A stretch of 64,000 bases of DNA from NCBI GenBank assembly GCA_963704535.1, contig OY969916.1, positions 8,308,001 to 8,372,000 on the forward strand, read 5' to 3'. The notes beneath the pieces were generated by a model. That model was not told where the DNA came from, did not search any database, and saw only the letters and a program-made list of their open reading frames with translations. Below, in pieces: positions 7,547 through 15,923 of the stretch. The DNA is from G963704535 sp963704535 (GTDB lineage: Bacteria > Chloroflexota > Chloroflexia > Chloroflexales > Roseiflexaceae). Position numbers and translations under genes: made by a program. Position 1 is the stretch's first letter; each line of letters opens with the position of its first letter.

Positions 7547-9807
7547 CATTTCCCAGCACTAGACCGCTCGACGGCACCTGGCAACTGCTCCCGATCGACT
7601 CATTCCGCCAGGGCTTCTACCCACTCGCCGACGATGCGTGGCTCGAACAGCAGCTCCCGGCCCACTGGCAGCAACATCCGCTGCTGGAGCGCTACGCCGG
7701 GAAAATGGTCTATCGCAAACAATTCACCCTCCAAGAACCAAGAACCAAGAACCAAGAACCGGAAGATCGCCAAAACGGGACTGGTTCTCGGTTCTCGGTT
7801 CTCGGTTCTCGGTACTGGCTGCGCCTCAACGGCATCTTCTACTGGTCGCAGCCCTACTTCAACGGTGTGGACCTGGGCCGGCACGAGGGCTACTTTGGCG
7901 CGCAGGAGCACGAGGTCACGCCCTGGGTCGCCGCCGAGAACACCCTGCTCGTCGAGGTCGACTGCCCCGAGGAGCATGATCGGTTCCACAAGCGGCTGAT
8001 CACCGGCGTCTTCTCGCACTGGGACTGCCTGGACCCAGCCGCTAACCCCGGCGGGATCTGGCTGCCGGTCGAGCTGATCGCCACCGGGCCGACCCGGATC
8101 AAAGAGCTGTTGCTGGACACCCAGTCGGTCGACGACGGGACCGCCCGGCTGGGCTTCCGCGCCGGCTTGGATGCCGCCGTCGCCGGCGAGGTGACGCTGC
8201 GCTGGACCGTGGCGCCCAAAAACTTTGCCGGCGAGATCCAGGTCATCGAGCAGCGCCGGCAGCTTGTGCAGGGCGCCCAGGAGCTTAACGGGCAGCTCCA
8301 CATCCGTGATCCGCAGCTCTGGTGGACCCACGACCTGGGCCACCCAAGCTGCTACACGATCACGCTAGCGGTCGTGCAGGATGGCGACATCTCCGACGAG
8401 CGCGCCACGATCTTCGGCATCCGGCGCTTCGAGCTGCGCGACTGGATCGCCCACCTCAATGGTGTGCGCTTCTTCATCAAGGGCAACAACTACGCGCCCG
8501 GCGACACGCGCATCGCGACGATGACGGCGGAACGCTACGCCGAAGACATGCGACTGGCGCGCGAGTGCCACATGAATATGCTGCGCGTCCACGCCCACGT
8601 CGAGCACCCGGCCTTCTACGAAGCGGCCGACGAGGCCGGCCTGCTGCTCTGGCAAGATTTTCCGCTCCAGTGGATCTACCGCCGCGAGGTGCTGCCCGAG
8701 GCGCGCCGTCAGGCCCGGCAGATGGTCCGGCAGCTCTACAATCACCCGGCGGTGGCGCTCTGGTGCATGCACAACGAGCCAATCTTTATCGCCGATACCA
8801 AGGATGAGCGGTTCTTGACCCAGTTCCGCATCGGCGTATCGGCCTTTGTGTGGAGCTGGAACCGCGACGTCATGGATAGCCGGCTCAAGCGGGACGTCGA
8901 GCAGGAGGACCGCACCCGCCCGGCGGTGCGCGCGTCGGGCGAGTACGCGGTGCCGCTGCTCCGCGCCGGGACCGATAGCCACTTCTACATGGGCTGGTAC
9001 AGCGCGATCTACGGGCCGCTGCGCTTTTGGGAGCCGATCGCGCGCCACTTCCCCAACACCATCCGCTTCGTCACCGAGTTCGGCGCGCAGAGCTTCCCAA
9101 ATCTTGAGAGCTGCCTCAAGTTTATGGACGCCGACGTCGCCAACATCGACTGGGAGTATATGACCACCCGCCACCAGTTCCAGCCCGGCATCCTGGAGCA
9201 CAGCCTCCCGTGGCGCAGCGTGCGTGAGCTGGAGGAGCTGGTCGAGTTGACACAGAGCTACCAGGCGGCGATCAACCGCTTCTACATCGATCGGCTGCGT
9301 TTCTATAAGTACCGGCCGACCGGGGGCATCATTCCGTTCATGTTCCACGACCCCAACCCGGCGATCAGCTTCTCGATCGTCGACTACTGGCGCACGCCGA
9401 AGCGCGCCTACACTGCCATGCGCGAGGCCTTCAGCCCTCAGTACCTCTTTACGCTGATCGACAAGGATCACTACACCCTCGGCACGCCGATCGATCTTCC
9501 AATTTATGTGGTCAACGACGCCCACCACGATCTGCTGGCCGAGCTCTCCGCGCGGCTCACCGACCCAAACGGCGTCGAGTTGGCCCGCATCGAGCGCTCG
9601 CTGAGATTGCCGGCCGACTGCATGGCGATCGAGATCGAGCGGCTGCGGCTAACCCCCGACCATCCCGGCGCATACCGCCTGTCGCTCTCGCTCCGCGATG
9701 CCGAGCAGGACCTGGTTGAGCACGAGTACGCGGTGATCGTCAGCCCAGGGCCGGAGCCGAGCGGCCATATACCGACGATCATCGACCGGCTGAAAGCAGA
9801 AGCCTAG
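7543..9807 (+). CDS. Glycoside hydrolase family 2-type beta-glycosidase with in-frame repeat insertion
   Basis: A 754-residue protein with GH2 layout: an N-terminal jelly-roll sugar-binding domain (GKMVYRKQF and later YWLRLNGIFYWSQPYFNG), an immunoglobulin-like domain, then a TIM barrel. The acid/base glutamate is in WCMHNEP (about residue 412) and the nucleophile glutamate in VTEFGAQS (about residue 512). The specificity (mannosidase, glucuronidase or galactosidase) cannot be fixed. No secretion signal is seen, so it is probably cytoplasmic. A heptamer-repeat hairpin at 7731-7812 is translated in frame inside the jelly-roll domain and adds ~27 residues, including EPRTKNQEPE and SRFSVLGSR, that the fold does not need. 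Confidence 0.85.
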   Translation: MTFPSTRPLDGTWQLLPIDSFRQGFYPLADDAWLEQQLPAHWQQHPLLERYAGKMVYRKQFTLQEPRTKNQEPEDRQNGTGSRFSVLGSRYWLRLNGIFYWSQPYFNGVDLGRHEGYFGAQEHEVTPWVAAENTLLVEVDCPEEHDRFHKRLITGVFSHWDCLDPAANPGGIWLPVELIATGPTRIKELLLDTQSVDDGTARLGFRAGLDAAVAGEVTLRWTVAPKNFAGEIQVIEQRRQLVQGAQELNGQLHIRDPQLWWTHDLGHPSCYTITLAVVQDGDISDERATIFGIRRFELRDWIAHLNGVRFFIKGNNYAPGDTRIATMTAERYAEDMRLARECHMNMLRVHAHVEHPAFYEAADEAGLLLWQDFPLQWIYRREVLPEARRQARQMVRQLYNHPAVALWCMHNEPIFIADTKDERFLTQFRIGVSAFVWSWNRDVMDSRLKRDVEQEDRTRPAVRASGEYAVPLLRAGTDSHFYMGWYSAIYGPLRFWEPIARHFPNTIRFVTEFGAQSFPNLESCLKFMDADVANIDWEYMTTRHQFQPGILEHSLPWRSVRELEELVELTQSYQAAINRFYIDRLRFYKYRPTGGIIPFMFHDPNPAISFSIVDYWRTPKRAYTAMREAFSPQYLFTLIDKDHYTLGTPIDLPIYVVNDAHHDLLAELSARLTDPNGVELARIERSLRLPADCMAIEIERLRLTPDHPGAYRLSLSLRDAEQDLVEHEYAVIVSPGPEPSGHIPTIIDRLKAEA
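7731..7812. repeat. Heptamer-repeat hairpin 3, inside the GH2 coding region
   Basis: Four CCAAGAA units (7731-7760) face four GGTTCTC units (7783-7812). The arms are inverted repeats apart from a recurring T-to-C change. Both arms and the loop are open in the GH2 frame, so the element is translated. Confidence 0.92.
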
Positions 9808-9822
9808 AGACGTGAGGAGTGT

Positions 9823-11019
9823 ATGTTACAAAAAGCCCAGGCCCTCTCAGAAGAACTCACCCGGCTGCGGCGCGACATCCACCGCCACCCCGAGTTGGCC
9901 TTTCGGGAGGTTCGCACGTCTCAGCTCGTGGCCGATACCCTGCGCGAGATCGGCGGCATCAACGTGCGCACCGGGGTCGGCATAACTGGCGTGATTGGGG
10001 AGATCGGCGCCGGCGACGGCCCGACGATAGCGATCCGCGCCGATATGGACGCGCTGCCGATCATCGAGGCCAACGATGTAGCCTACCGCTCGGAGAACCA
10101 TGGGCAGATGCACGCCTGCGGCCACGACGCGCACACCGCCATGCTGCTCGGCGTCGCCCACCTGATCAAAGCCGAGTTCGCCGGCGGCGGGCTGCGCGGG
10201 AAAGTGCGCTTTCTGTTCCAGCCCGCCGAGGAGGATGAGGGCGGCGAGGAGATGAGCGGCGCTCCGATGATGATGCGCGACGGCGCGCTCGACGGCGTGG
10301 ACGCGGTGATCGCGCTGCACGTCAACTCGACCATGCCGTTCGGCAAGCTGACCATCCGCGAGGGGCCAAGCACGGCCGCCGTCGACAGCTTCTGCGGCTG
10401 GCTGACCGGCACCGGCGGGCACGGCGCCTACCCGCACGAGATCACCGACCCGCTCTGGATGCTCGGCCCGGTCCTGATGGCGCTCCACGGCATCGTGGCT
10501 CGCCGCGTCGACCCAATGAAGCCGGCAGTGGTCAGCCTGGGGCAGGTCCATGCCGGCGCGGCCTCCAATGTGATCCCTTCCGAGGTCTTCTTGGAGGGCA
10601 CTCTACGCAGCTTCGACCCACAGGTGCGCGAGCTGCTGCTGGAAGAGGTCGAGCGGGCGCTGGCCGTCACACGCGCATTCGGCGGCGACTACCGCCTGGA
10701 GATACATCGCGGCTACCCGACCGGGCATAACCACTCGCAGGTCAGCACATGGCTCGAACGCACGATCGCCGACCTGGCCGGCGCCGACTCGATCGACCGC
10801 ACGCGCGCCGGGATGGGCGCCGAGGACTTCGCCTACATGACCCAGCGGGCGCCCGGCGCCATGTTCATGCTGGGCGCTGCTACCCCCGACGGCTTCCCGC
10901 GGGCACACCACACGCCGGTCTTCGACATCGACGAGCGGGCGCTGCCGCTCGGCGCTGCGGTCCTGGCCGAGACGGCGCGGCGGTTCCTGGCGGGTGAGGT
11001 ACAGATCACAGAGACTTAG
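9823..11019 (+). CDS. M20 family amidohydrolase (N-acyl-amino-acid/hippurate hydrolase type)
   Basis: A 398-residue zinc peptidase-fold amidohydrolase starting at ATG 9823 after GTGAGGAG. It has the signature MHACGHDAHTAMLLG with metal-binding Cys/His/Asp, the FLFQPAEE glutamates, a dimerisation domain, and the final metal histidine in PRAHHTPVFDID. Such enzymes remove acyl or aminoacyl groups from amino acids or auxin-like conjugates in the cytoplasm. It follows the GH2 gene by 15 bases and is the last gene of the 6785-11019 operon. A palindromic repeat sits directly after its stop. Confidence 0.9.
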   Translation: MLQKAQALSEELTRLRRDIHRHPELAFREVRTSQLVADTLREIGGINVRTGVGITGVIGEIGAGDGPTIAIRADMDALPIIEANDVAYRSENHGQMHACGHDAHTAMLLGVAHLIKAEFAGGGLRGKVRFLFQPAEEDEGGEEMSGAPMMMRDGALDGVDAVIALHVNSTMPFGKLTIREGPSTAAVDSFCGWLTGTGGHGAYPHEITDPLWMLGPVLMALHGIVARRVDPMKPAVVSLGQVHAGAASNVIPSEVFLEGTLRSFDPQVRELLLEEVERALAVTRAFGGDYRLEIHRGYPTGHNHSQVSTWLERTIADLAGADSIDRTRAGMGAEDFAYMTQRAPGAMFMLGAATPDGFPRAHHTPVFDIDERALPLGAAVLAETARRFLAGEVQITET

Positions 11020-11083
11020 AGACTGTTTGAAAAGGGGGAGTTTGAGGGGGCCGCCCCTCAAGAATCCCCCTTTCCACCACGGG
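11019..11083. repeat. GTTTGAGGGG palindrome H1
   Basis: It begins GAGACTGTTTGAAAAGGGGG. The core is GTTTGAGGGGGCCGCCCCTCAAG and the end is CCCCCTTTCCACCAC. It sits between two convergent genes, where its GC-rich stem could also end transcription. Confidence 0.8.
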
Positions 11084-11086
11084 TAG

Positions 11087-11893
11087 TTAGAGCGCCGCCG
11101 GTCGGCACGCCTTACAGGGCCGATAGCCGGCCTCGGCCGCTTGACCTTCGGAGCGAAACGGCACGCGGTGGCGGTCGGTGATCCGGCGGGCGTTGCTACA
11201 GGTCGGGTAGCAATAGATGTTGGTCGTATCGCTGCCATAGTAGCGCACGCCGGCGCGACCGAGCCGCTCCAGTTCCCCCGCCTCGACACCCTCCGACGCC
11301 AGCACCACCCGTTTGGCCTCGCCGCCGAAGATATAGCCGCCGATCTGTCCATCGCTACGCACGACACGGTGGCAGGGGATCAGCAGCGGCACGGGGTTGC
11401 CGCCCAGCGCCGTGCCGACCGCACGCACGGCACCAGGGCGGCCAATCTCGCGTGCGATCCAGGCGTAGGGCCGGACCTGCCCGCGCGGTATCTCGCTCGC
11501 CTTGAGCAGCACCGCCTGCTCGAACTCCGAGAGGCCGCGCAGGTCGAAACTCAGCTTGGCCCGCCCGCCGCCCAACCCTGCTACAACCGCCCGCGCTAGC
11601 TCGGCCGGCGGCTGTGCGACCGGCTGAAGGGCGCGGCCAAATCGATCGCGAAAGGCGCGCTCGAACTCAGCCGCATCGCTCGCCCGCATGACGGCGCAGA
11701 CGCCCGTGCCGCTGTAGGCGACGAAGACCGGCCCGACCGGCGTATCCAATTGCCAATACGCATCGCCGAGCCCCACGCGCCGCAGCACCGAGGGCAGCAG
11801 CGTGTCCGGCGCCTCGGCGCCCCCCAGATCGCGCAGCTCCCGCACGATCTGCCGCGCCGCTGCGATCGAAAATCGCTCATTATCACTCATCAT
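11087..11893 (-). CDS. O6-alkylguanine-DNA methyltransferase fused to a C-terminal Ada zinc domain
   Basis: A 268-residue repair protein with unusual domain order. Residues ~46-200 are the methyltransferase, with the methyl-accepting Cys174 in LIPCHRVV. Residues ~217-265 match the Ada metal-binding domain (YYGSDTTNIYCYPTC...GYRPCKACRP) with all four zinc cysteines (228, 232, 260, 263). In E. coli Ada the zinc domain is N-terminal. The first ~45 residues belong to neither domain and resemble a short helical adaptor. The gene starts one base after the ECF sigma stop, implying coupled translation. Regulation of the sigma factor by alkylation state is a hypothesis from this pairing. Confidence 0.88.
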   Translation of the reverse strand: MMSDNERFSIAAARQIVRELRDLGGAEAPDTLLPSVLRRVGLGDAYWQLDTPVGPVFVAYSGTGVCAVMRASDAAEFERAFRDRFGRALQPVAQPPAELARAVVAGLGGGRAKLSFDLRGLSEFEQAVLLKASEIPRGQVRPYAWIAREIGRPGAVRAVGTALGGNPVPLLIPCHRVVRSDGQIGGYIFGGEAKRVVLASEGVEAGELERLGRAGVRYYGSDTTNIYCYPTCSNARRITDRHRVPFRSEGQAAEAGYRPCKACRPAAL

Positions 11894-11894
11894 T

Positions 11895-12485
11895 TCACCC
11901 CTCCTGGCTCATCTGCGCTGACATAGCCTTGCGCAACAACTGGACCCCACGATGAACATTGGACTTGGCCGTCCCCACCGGCTGGCCCAACACCGCCGCC
12001 AACTCGGCGTAGCCCAGCCCCTCGACGAAGCGCAGGATCAGGGGCGCCCGGTAGCGCGCCGGCAGGCTCGCCACGAGCGCGCCTAACTCAGCCCGGTGCT
12101 CGGCGCGCTCCAGCACCGCCTCGGGCCGCGCCCGCTCGTCGTCCTCCGGCTCCCACGCCCGCCCCTCCAGCTCCAGCGTATCCACCCCGGTGAACCGAAC
12201 GATCGGCGGTCGCCGGCCACGCGCCCGATTGCGCGCGATGTTGAGCACAATCTGGTACAGCCAGGGCCGCAGGGCCAGCGCCCGCACCCGGTCGGCTGGG
12301 TAGCTTTTCAGGGCATCGTACGCGCGCACAAACCCGTCCTGGGCGATCTCTTCGGCATCCTCGGGGCTGCCGGTCCAGCGCAGGGCAAAAGAATACAGCC
12401 GATTCTGATACGTCAGCACCAGCCGCTCGAAACTCCGATCGAGATCGGCGGCCAGCCCAACCCGCAAATCCTCCTCTTGAACCAT
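11895..12485 (-). CDS. ECF-family RNA polymerase sigma factor
   Basis: A 196-residue sigma factor. Region 2 is LVLTYQNRLYSFALRWTG then EDAEEIAQDGFVRAYDAL. Region 4 is LPARYRAPLILRFVEGLGYAEL followed by GTAKSNVHRG. The start at 12485 is preferred over 12491 because GGAG lies eight bases upstream. No transmembrane anti-sigma gene follows. Instead the coupled downstream gene is an Ada-like alkyltransferase. The likely role is an alkylation- or stress-responsive regulon, inferred only from this neighbour. Confidence 0.9.
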   Translation of the reverse strand: MVQEEDLRVGLAADLDRSFERLVLTYQNRLYSFALRWTGSPEDAEEIAQDGFVRAYDALKSYPADRVRALALRPWLYQIVLNIARNRARGRRPPIVRFTGVDTLELEGRAWEPEDDERARPEAVLERAEHRAELGALVASLPARYRAPLILRFVEGLGYAELAAVLGQPVGTAKSNVHRGVQLLRKAMSAQMSQEG

Positions 12486-12550
12486 GCACATTGCTCCGCA
12501 CTATGCCACGATCCGCCGCTTTAGGGAATCGGAACATGTAAAGCGTCCCA

Positions 12551-12600
12551 GCGTGAAACGTGAAACGTGATGCGTGAGGGCCTTTCACATTTCACGCGCG
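12551..12600. repeat. Heptamer-repeat hairpin 4 (unit ACGTGAA)
   Basis: GCGTGAAACGTGAAACGTGA faces CTTTCACATTTCACGCGC. It lies in the leader of the ECF sigma gene. Related copies occur at 30262 and 51555. Confidence 0.85.
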
Positions 12601-12603
12601 CTT

Positions 12604-12811
12604 TGGGATGAAGAAGATGTTCAGAGTCCCTTACGAAGTGCGTCAGGCGTTCCTACCGAGCAGGCTTCCGATCTCCACATCACGTTCCCCACTTGAGCGC
12701 CCACCTGCTCGCCTCGGCAGCTCCACCTACTGAAACACACTTTCCCCGATTCTGGTTGCAACCCAATCGAGCCAATGTGTGTTTCAAGGAGCGCGGATGC
12801 GTGATTGAGTA
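12604..12811. other. Non-coding stretch with a 10-bp inverted repeat
   Basis: No gene is seen. TGAAACACAC (12731-12740) and GTGTGTTTCA (12777-12786) form a perfect 10-bp inverted repeat around a 36-base loop. It may be an operator or an old element end. Nothing else is recognisable. Confidence 0.4.
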
Positions 12812-12814
12812 TAC

Positions 12815-12929
12815 GGCAAGGTTCTTTGATGCTTTACAGTTCTGGGAAAAGGCAGACTGAGGGGGCCAGCCCCCTCAGTCTCCCCCACCCACATTGTAAA
12901 GGAGAATGGCATCAGTCGAAACCTTATCC
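12815..12929. mobile_element. MITE-like element M1
   Basis: The left end is GGCAAGGTTCTTTGATGCTT followed by TACAGTTCTGG. A GAGGGGGC palindrome fills the centre. The right end is CATTGTAAAGGAGAATGGC then CGAAACCTTATCC. The ends match the left and right ends of the insertion sequence at 54942-56593. Confidence 0.8.
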
Positions 12930-12942
12930 AAAGGAGAAACAG

Positions 12943-13900
12943 ATGAATCGCTACACCGACCTGGCCCGCCGCTACGGCGCCGACCTGGTCGCCCTGCTGG
13001 TCGTAACGATCTGGGGCATCAACTTCGTCTTTACCAAGTCGGCGCTGGAAGAGTTCGACCCGCTGGCCTTCACCGCGCTGCGCTACCTGGGGATGCTGGC
13101 GCTCGGCTGGGGTATCCTGCTCTGGCGGCGCTGGAGTACATCGGTCAGCCAGCGGGTCGCGCGCGCCGACCTGCCACGGATCGCGCTGGCGGGCGTGCTC
13201 GGCTACACGCTCTACATCACAATGTCGATCATCGGCCAGAGCTACACCACCGCCTTCTCCAGCGCGCTACTGATCGCCACGGCCCCACTGTTCACAGCGC
13301 TGCTGCTGTGGGGGCTGCGCGCCGAGCGGATCGGCCCCGGCCACCTGCTCGGCATGCTCGTCTCGCTGGCCGGAGTTCGGGCTCTTCCTGGCCGAGAAGA
13401 TCCAAGCCGGCCCGACGAGCGCGGGCATGGGCGACCTGATCAGCCTGGCATCGGCGTTCTTCTTCGCCGCCTACACAGTGGCCAACAAGCCGCTCCTGGC
13501 CCGCTACCCGGCGCCGGTGATCACCGCCTACACCATGACGATCGGCACCATCCCGGTGATCCTGCTCGCGCTCCCGGCGGTCTTCGCACAAAACTGGGGC
13601 GCGGTCTCGCCGACCGGCTGGGCGACGCTAGGCTGGTCAATCATCTTCCCGGTCTACTTCGCGTGGACCGTCTGGAGCTGGGCCAGCGCGCGAATCGGCG
13701 TCGCGCGCACGGCGGTCTTTATGTACCTGGTGCCGATCGTCGGCGGGATCACCTCGTGGCTGCTGCTGGCCGAGGACTTCGGCCCGCAGAAGATACTCGG
13801 CGCGCTGCTGACGCTGGCGGGCTTGGTCCTCGCCAGGCGCCTCTCCAGCCAAAAGCCCGCTACGCTACCGCGCGTCGTCGCGACCGACCAGAAAGCCTAG
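12943..13900 (+). CDS. EamA/DMT-family transporter (frameshifted in this sequence)
   Basis: About 318 residues with roughly ten hydrophobic segments in two EamA repeats (LLVVTIWGINFVFTKSAL at the start, then FFFAAYTVANKPLL). Such proteins export amino acids, metabolites or drugs through the inner membrane. The start at 12943 follows AAAGGAGAAACAG. The first repeat is in one frame up to LAGV near 13372. The rest (FGLFLAEKIQAGP...) is in the next frame, so one or two bases are missing or one is extra there. Both halves are otherwise intact, so an assembly error is likely. The MITE directly upstream may have displaced its promoter. Confidence 0.82.
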
Positions 13901-13914
13901 CATCATAATATCAC

Positions 13915-14002
13915 TTCAACGGATAGAACGGATTGGAAACGGATAGAGCCGAGGGTTCTCGGTTTCCGTGAAATCCGTTCAGCATCTGTTCTATCCGTTG
14001 AA
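13915..14002. repeat. Heptamer-type hairpin 5 (unit AACGGAT/AGA)
   Basis: TTCAACGGATAGAAC (13915-13929) and GTTCTATCCGTTGAA (13988-14002) are a perfect 15-bp inverted repeat, with further AACGGAT and ATCCGTT units inside. It lies between the convergent EamA and nuoN genes. Confidence 0.88.
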
Positions 14003-14074
14003 CTGACGCAGAAAGGGGCGCGACACTCTGTCCGCGCCCCCTTCCGCTGCTTCCGCCGTTCGGCCGCTTCCCCG

Positions 14075-15733
14075 TCACTGCCCGGCCACCTGCCCGACCT
14101 GGTTCAAGACATTCCAGATCACATTCGGGAACAGCCCCAGCAGCACCACCAACACGGTCGAGATGATCAGCGTGGTGTTCATCCAGGGCGGCGCGACCAC
14201 CGGCTCCAGCGACGACGGCTCATTCATCCACATCGCCTTCAGGAACCGCAGGTAGTAGTACAGGCTGACGATCGTCATCACCACCGCGACAATCACTAAC
14301 CAGGTCGCGCCGGCCTTGTAGCCGGTCATAAAGACAAAGAACTTGGCCCAATATCCCGACAGCGGCGGCACGCCCGCCAGCGAGAGCACTAGTACCGTCA
14401 GCATAAAGGTCAGGCCGATGTTGCGCTTCCACAAGCCGTTGAGATCGGACATGTCATCGCCGCCGACCGCCTCGGAGATGATCGCCAGCGCGCCGAACGC
14501 GCCCAGGTTGGTCACCGTGTAGACGATCAGGTAGTAGATCAGCGCGGCAGTGCCGAAGGTCCGGTCGCTGGGCAACGTCGAGTTCCAGAGGATGATCGCC
14601 AGCAGCAAGAACCCGGCGTGGCCGATGCTCGAATAGGCCAGCAGCCGCTTGGCGTTGGTCTGTGGCAGCGCCGACAGATTGCCGACCAGCACCGTCACCA
14701 GCGCAATGATCGCCAGCAGGCTGGTCCAGCCGCCGAAGCCGGCCAGGTCGGGCGTCCCGGCGATACTGGGGAAGGCCGACGTCAGCACCCGGAACAGCAG
14801 GATAAAGCCGGCCGTCTTGGACGCGGTCGAGATAAACGCCGTGATCGGGGTCGGCGCGCCTTGGTACACATCGGGTGCCCAGCCGTGAAACGGCACCACC
14901 GCCACCTTGTAGCCGATCCCGCCGATCACAAAGATCATCGCCAACGTCAGCAGCGACGTGTCGCCCTGGCCTGCCTGGATCGTCTGGGCAGCCTCGGCGA
15001 TCTGCGAGAACCAGGTGCCGATCACCGGCGACCCGCCGCCGAGCCGGTTCGTGGTGACGGTGAACCCGTAGGCCAGGCTCATGCCATACAGCAGAATCCC
15101 GGAAGAAAGCGCGCCAAACAGAAAATACTTGATTCCCGCCTCGGCAGACTTTTGTTCATTGCGAAAATAGCCCGCCAGAATATACAGCGAGATCGAGGAG
15201 AGTTCAAGCGAGAGGTACGCCGTGATCAGCTCCGATGACGCCGCCATCAGGTTCATGCCGGCGGTCGCGAACAGGATCAGCGCGTAGAACTCGCCGGGGT
15301 TGCCGGAGGGCCGGTAGTCGAGCGCCAGCAGCGTGGTCAACAGCGCGGCGGCGATAAACACCAGCCGGGCGATCATCGTCAGGTTATCGGTCGCGAATGC
15401 CCCCAGGATCGGCTCGCCGCCAGGGCCGCTGTTCTGCAAGTTGCGGCCGAACCCGATAAAGACATTCAGGACATTACTGCCGATATCGTCTCCTGGGAGC
15501 GCATCGCCGACCGTGAAAAGATAGCGGCTCTGGACCAGCGCGGCCACCAGCACCAGAAACAGACCGATCGCCGTCAACTGGCCGGACGCCTTGCTGCGCA
15601 TGATCTGCGTTTCAGCATCGGTGCCCCAGCGCTCCAGGATATCGGAGCCAAGCACCAACAGCGCCAGCAACATCAGCATCAGCTCTGGCAGAATGCGCGG
15701 AACATCTGTGATCTGAAATATTGGTTCCGTCAT
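14075..15733 (-). CDS. nuoN: NADH-quinone oxidoreductase subunit N
   Basis: A 552-residue antiporter-like membrane subunit of complex I that helps pump protons across the inner membrane. Around fourteen hydrophobic segments are visible. The conserved half-channel glutamate region lies in ITAYLSLELSSISLYILAGY, and charged residues lie in KVAVVPFHGWAPDVYQGAPT. Length is normal for NuoN with the N-terminal helices. AGGAG precedes the ATG, unusually close. It is the last gene of the nuo operon. The gap to nuoM upstream holds a nested heptamer hairpin and MITE. Confidence 0.95.
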   Translation of the reverse strand: MTEPIFQITDVPRILPELMLMLLALLVLGSDILERWGTDAETQIMRSKASGQLTAIGLFLVLVAALVQSRYLFTVGDALPGDDIGSNVLNVFIGFGRNLQNSGPGGEPILGAFATDNLTMIARLVFIAAALLTTLLALDYRPSGNPGEFYALILFATAGMNLMAASSELITAYLSLELSSISLYILAGYFRNEQKSAEAGIKYFLFGALSSGILLYGMSLAYGFTVTTNRLGGGSPVIGTWFSQIAEAAQTIQAGQGDTSLLTLAMIFVIGGIGYKVAVVPFHGWAPDVYQGAPTPITAFISTASKTAGFILLFRVLTSAFPSIAGTPDLAGFGGWTSLLAIIALVTVLVGNLSALPQTNAKRLLAYSSIGHAGFLLLAIILWNSTLPSDRTFGTAALIYYLIVYTVTNLGAFGALAIISEAVGGDDMSDLNGLWKRNIGLTFMLTVLVLSLAGVPPLSGYWAKFFVFMTGYKAGATWLVIVAVVMTIVSLYYYLRFLKAMWMNEPSSLEPVVAPPWMNTTLIISTVLVVLLGLFPNVIWNVLNQVGQVAGQ

Positions 15734-15743
15734 AACTCCTACC

Positions 15744-15915
15744 GTCAGTTGTCCGTTGTCAGTAGCCAGTTGCTTGGATAAGGTTCTGCGGAGCTTTACA
15801 GTTCTAGGTAAAAAAGGGGGTTTGAGGGAGCTGCCCCCTCAGTCTCCCCCACCCACATTGTAAAGTAGAACAGCGCCCTGCGAAGTCTTGTCTTAACTGA
15901 CAACTGACAACGGGC
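15744..15915. repeat. Heptamer-repeat hairpin 6 (GTCAGTT), split by a MITE
   Basis: GTCAGTTGTCCGTTGTCAG (15745-15763) and AACTGACAACTGACAACGG (15896-15914) are the two arms. The loop is filled by MITE M2. Confidence 0.85.
15777..15894. mobile_element. MITE-like element M2, nested in a heptamer hairpin
   Basis: The left end is AAGGTTC, then CTTTACAGTTCTAGG. The centre is a GTTTGAGGGAGCTGCCCCCTC palindrome. The right end is CACATTGTAAAGTAGAA, then CTTGTCTT. It belongs to the same family as M1 and M5. Confidence 0.8.
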
Positions 15916-15923
15916 AAACATTA

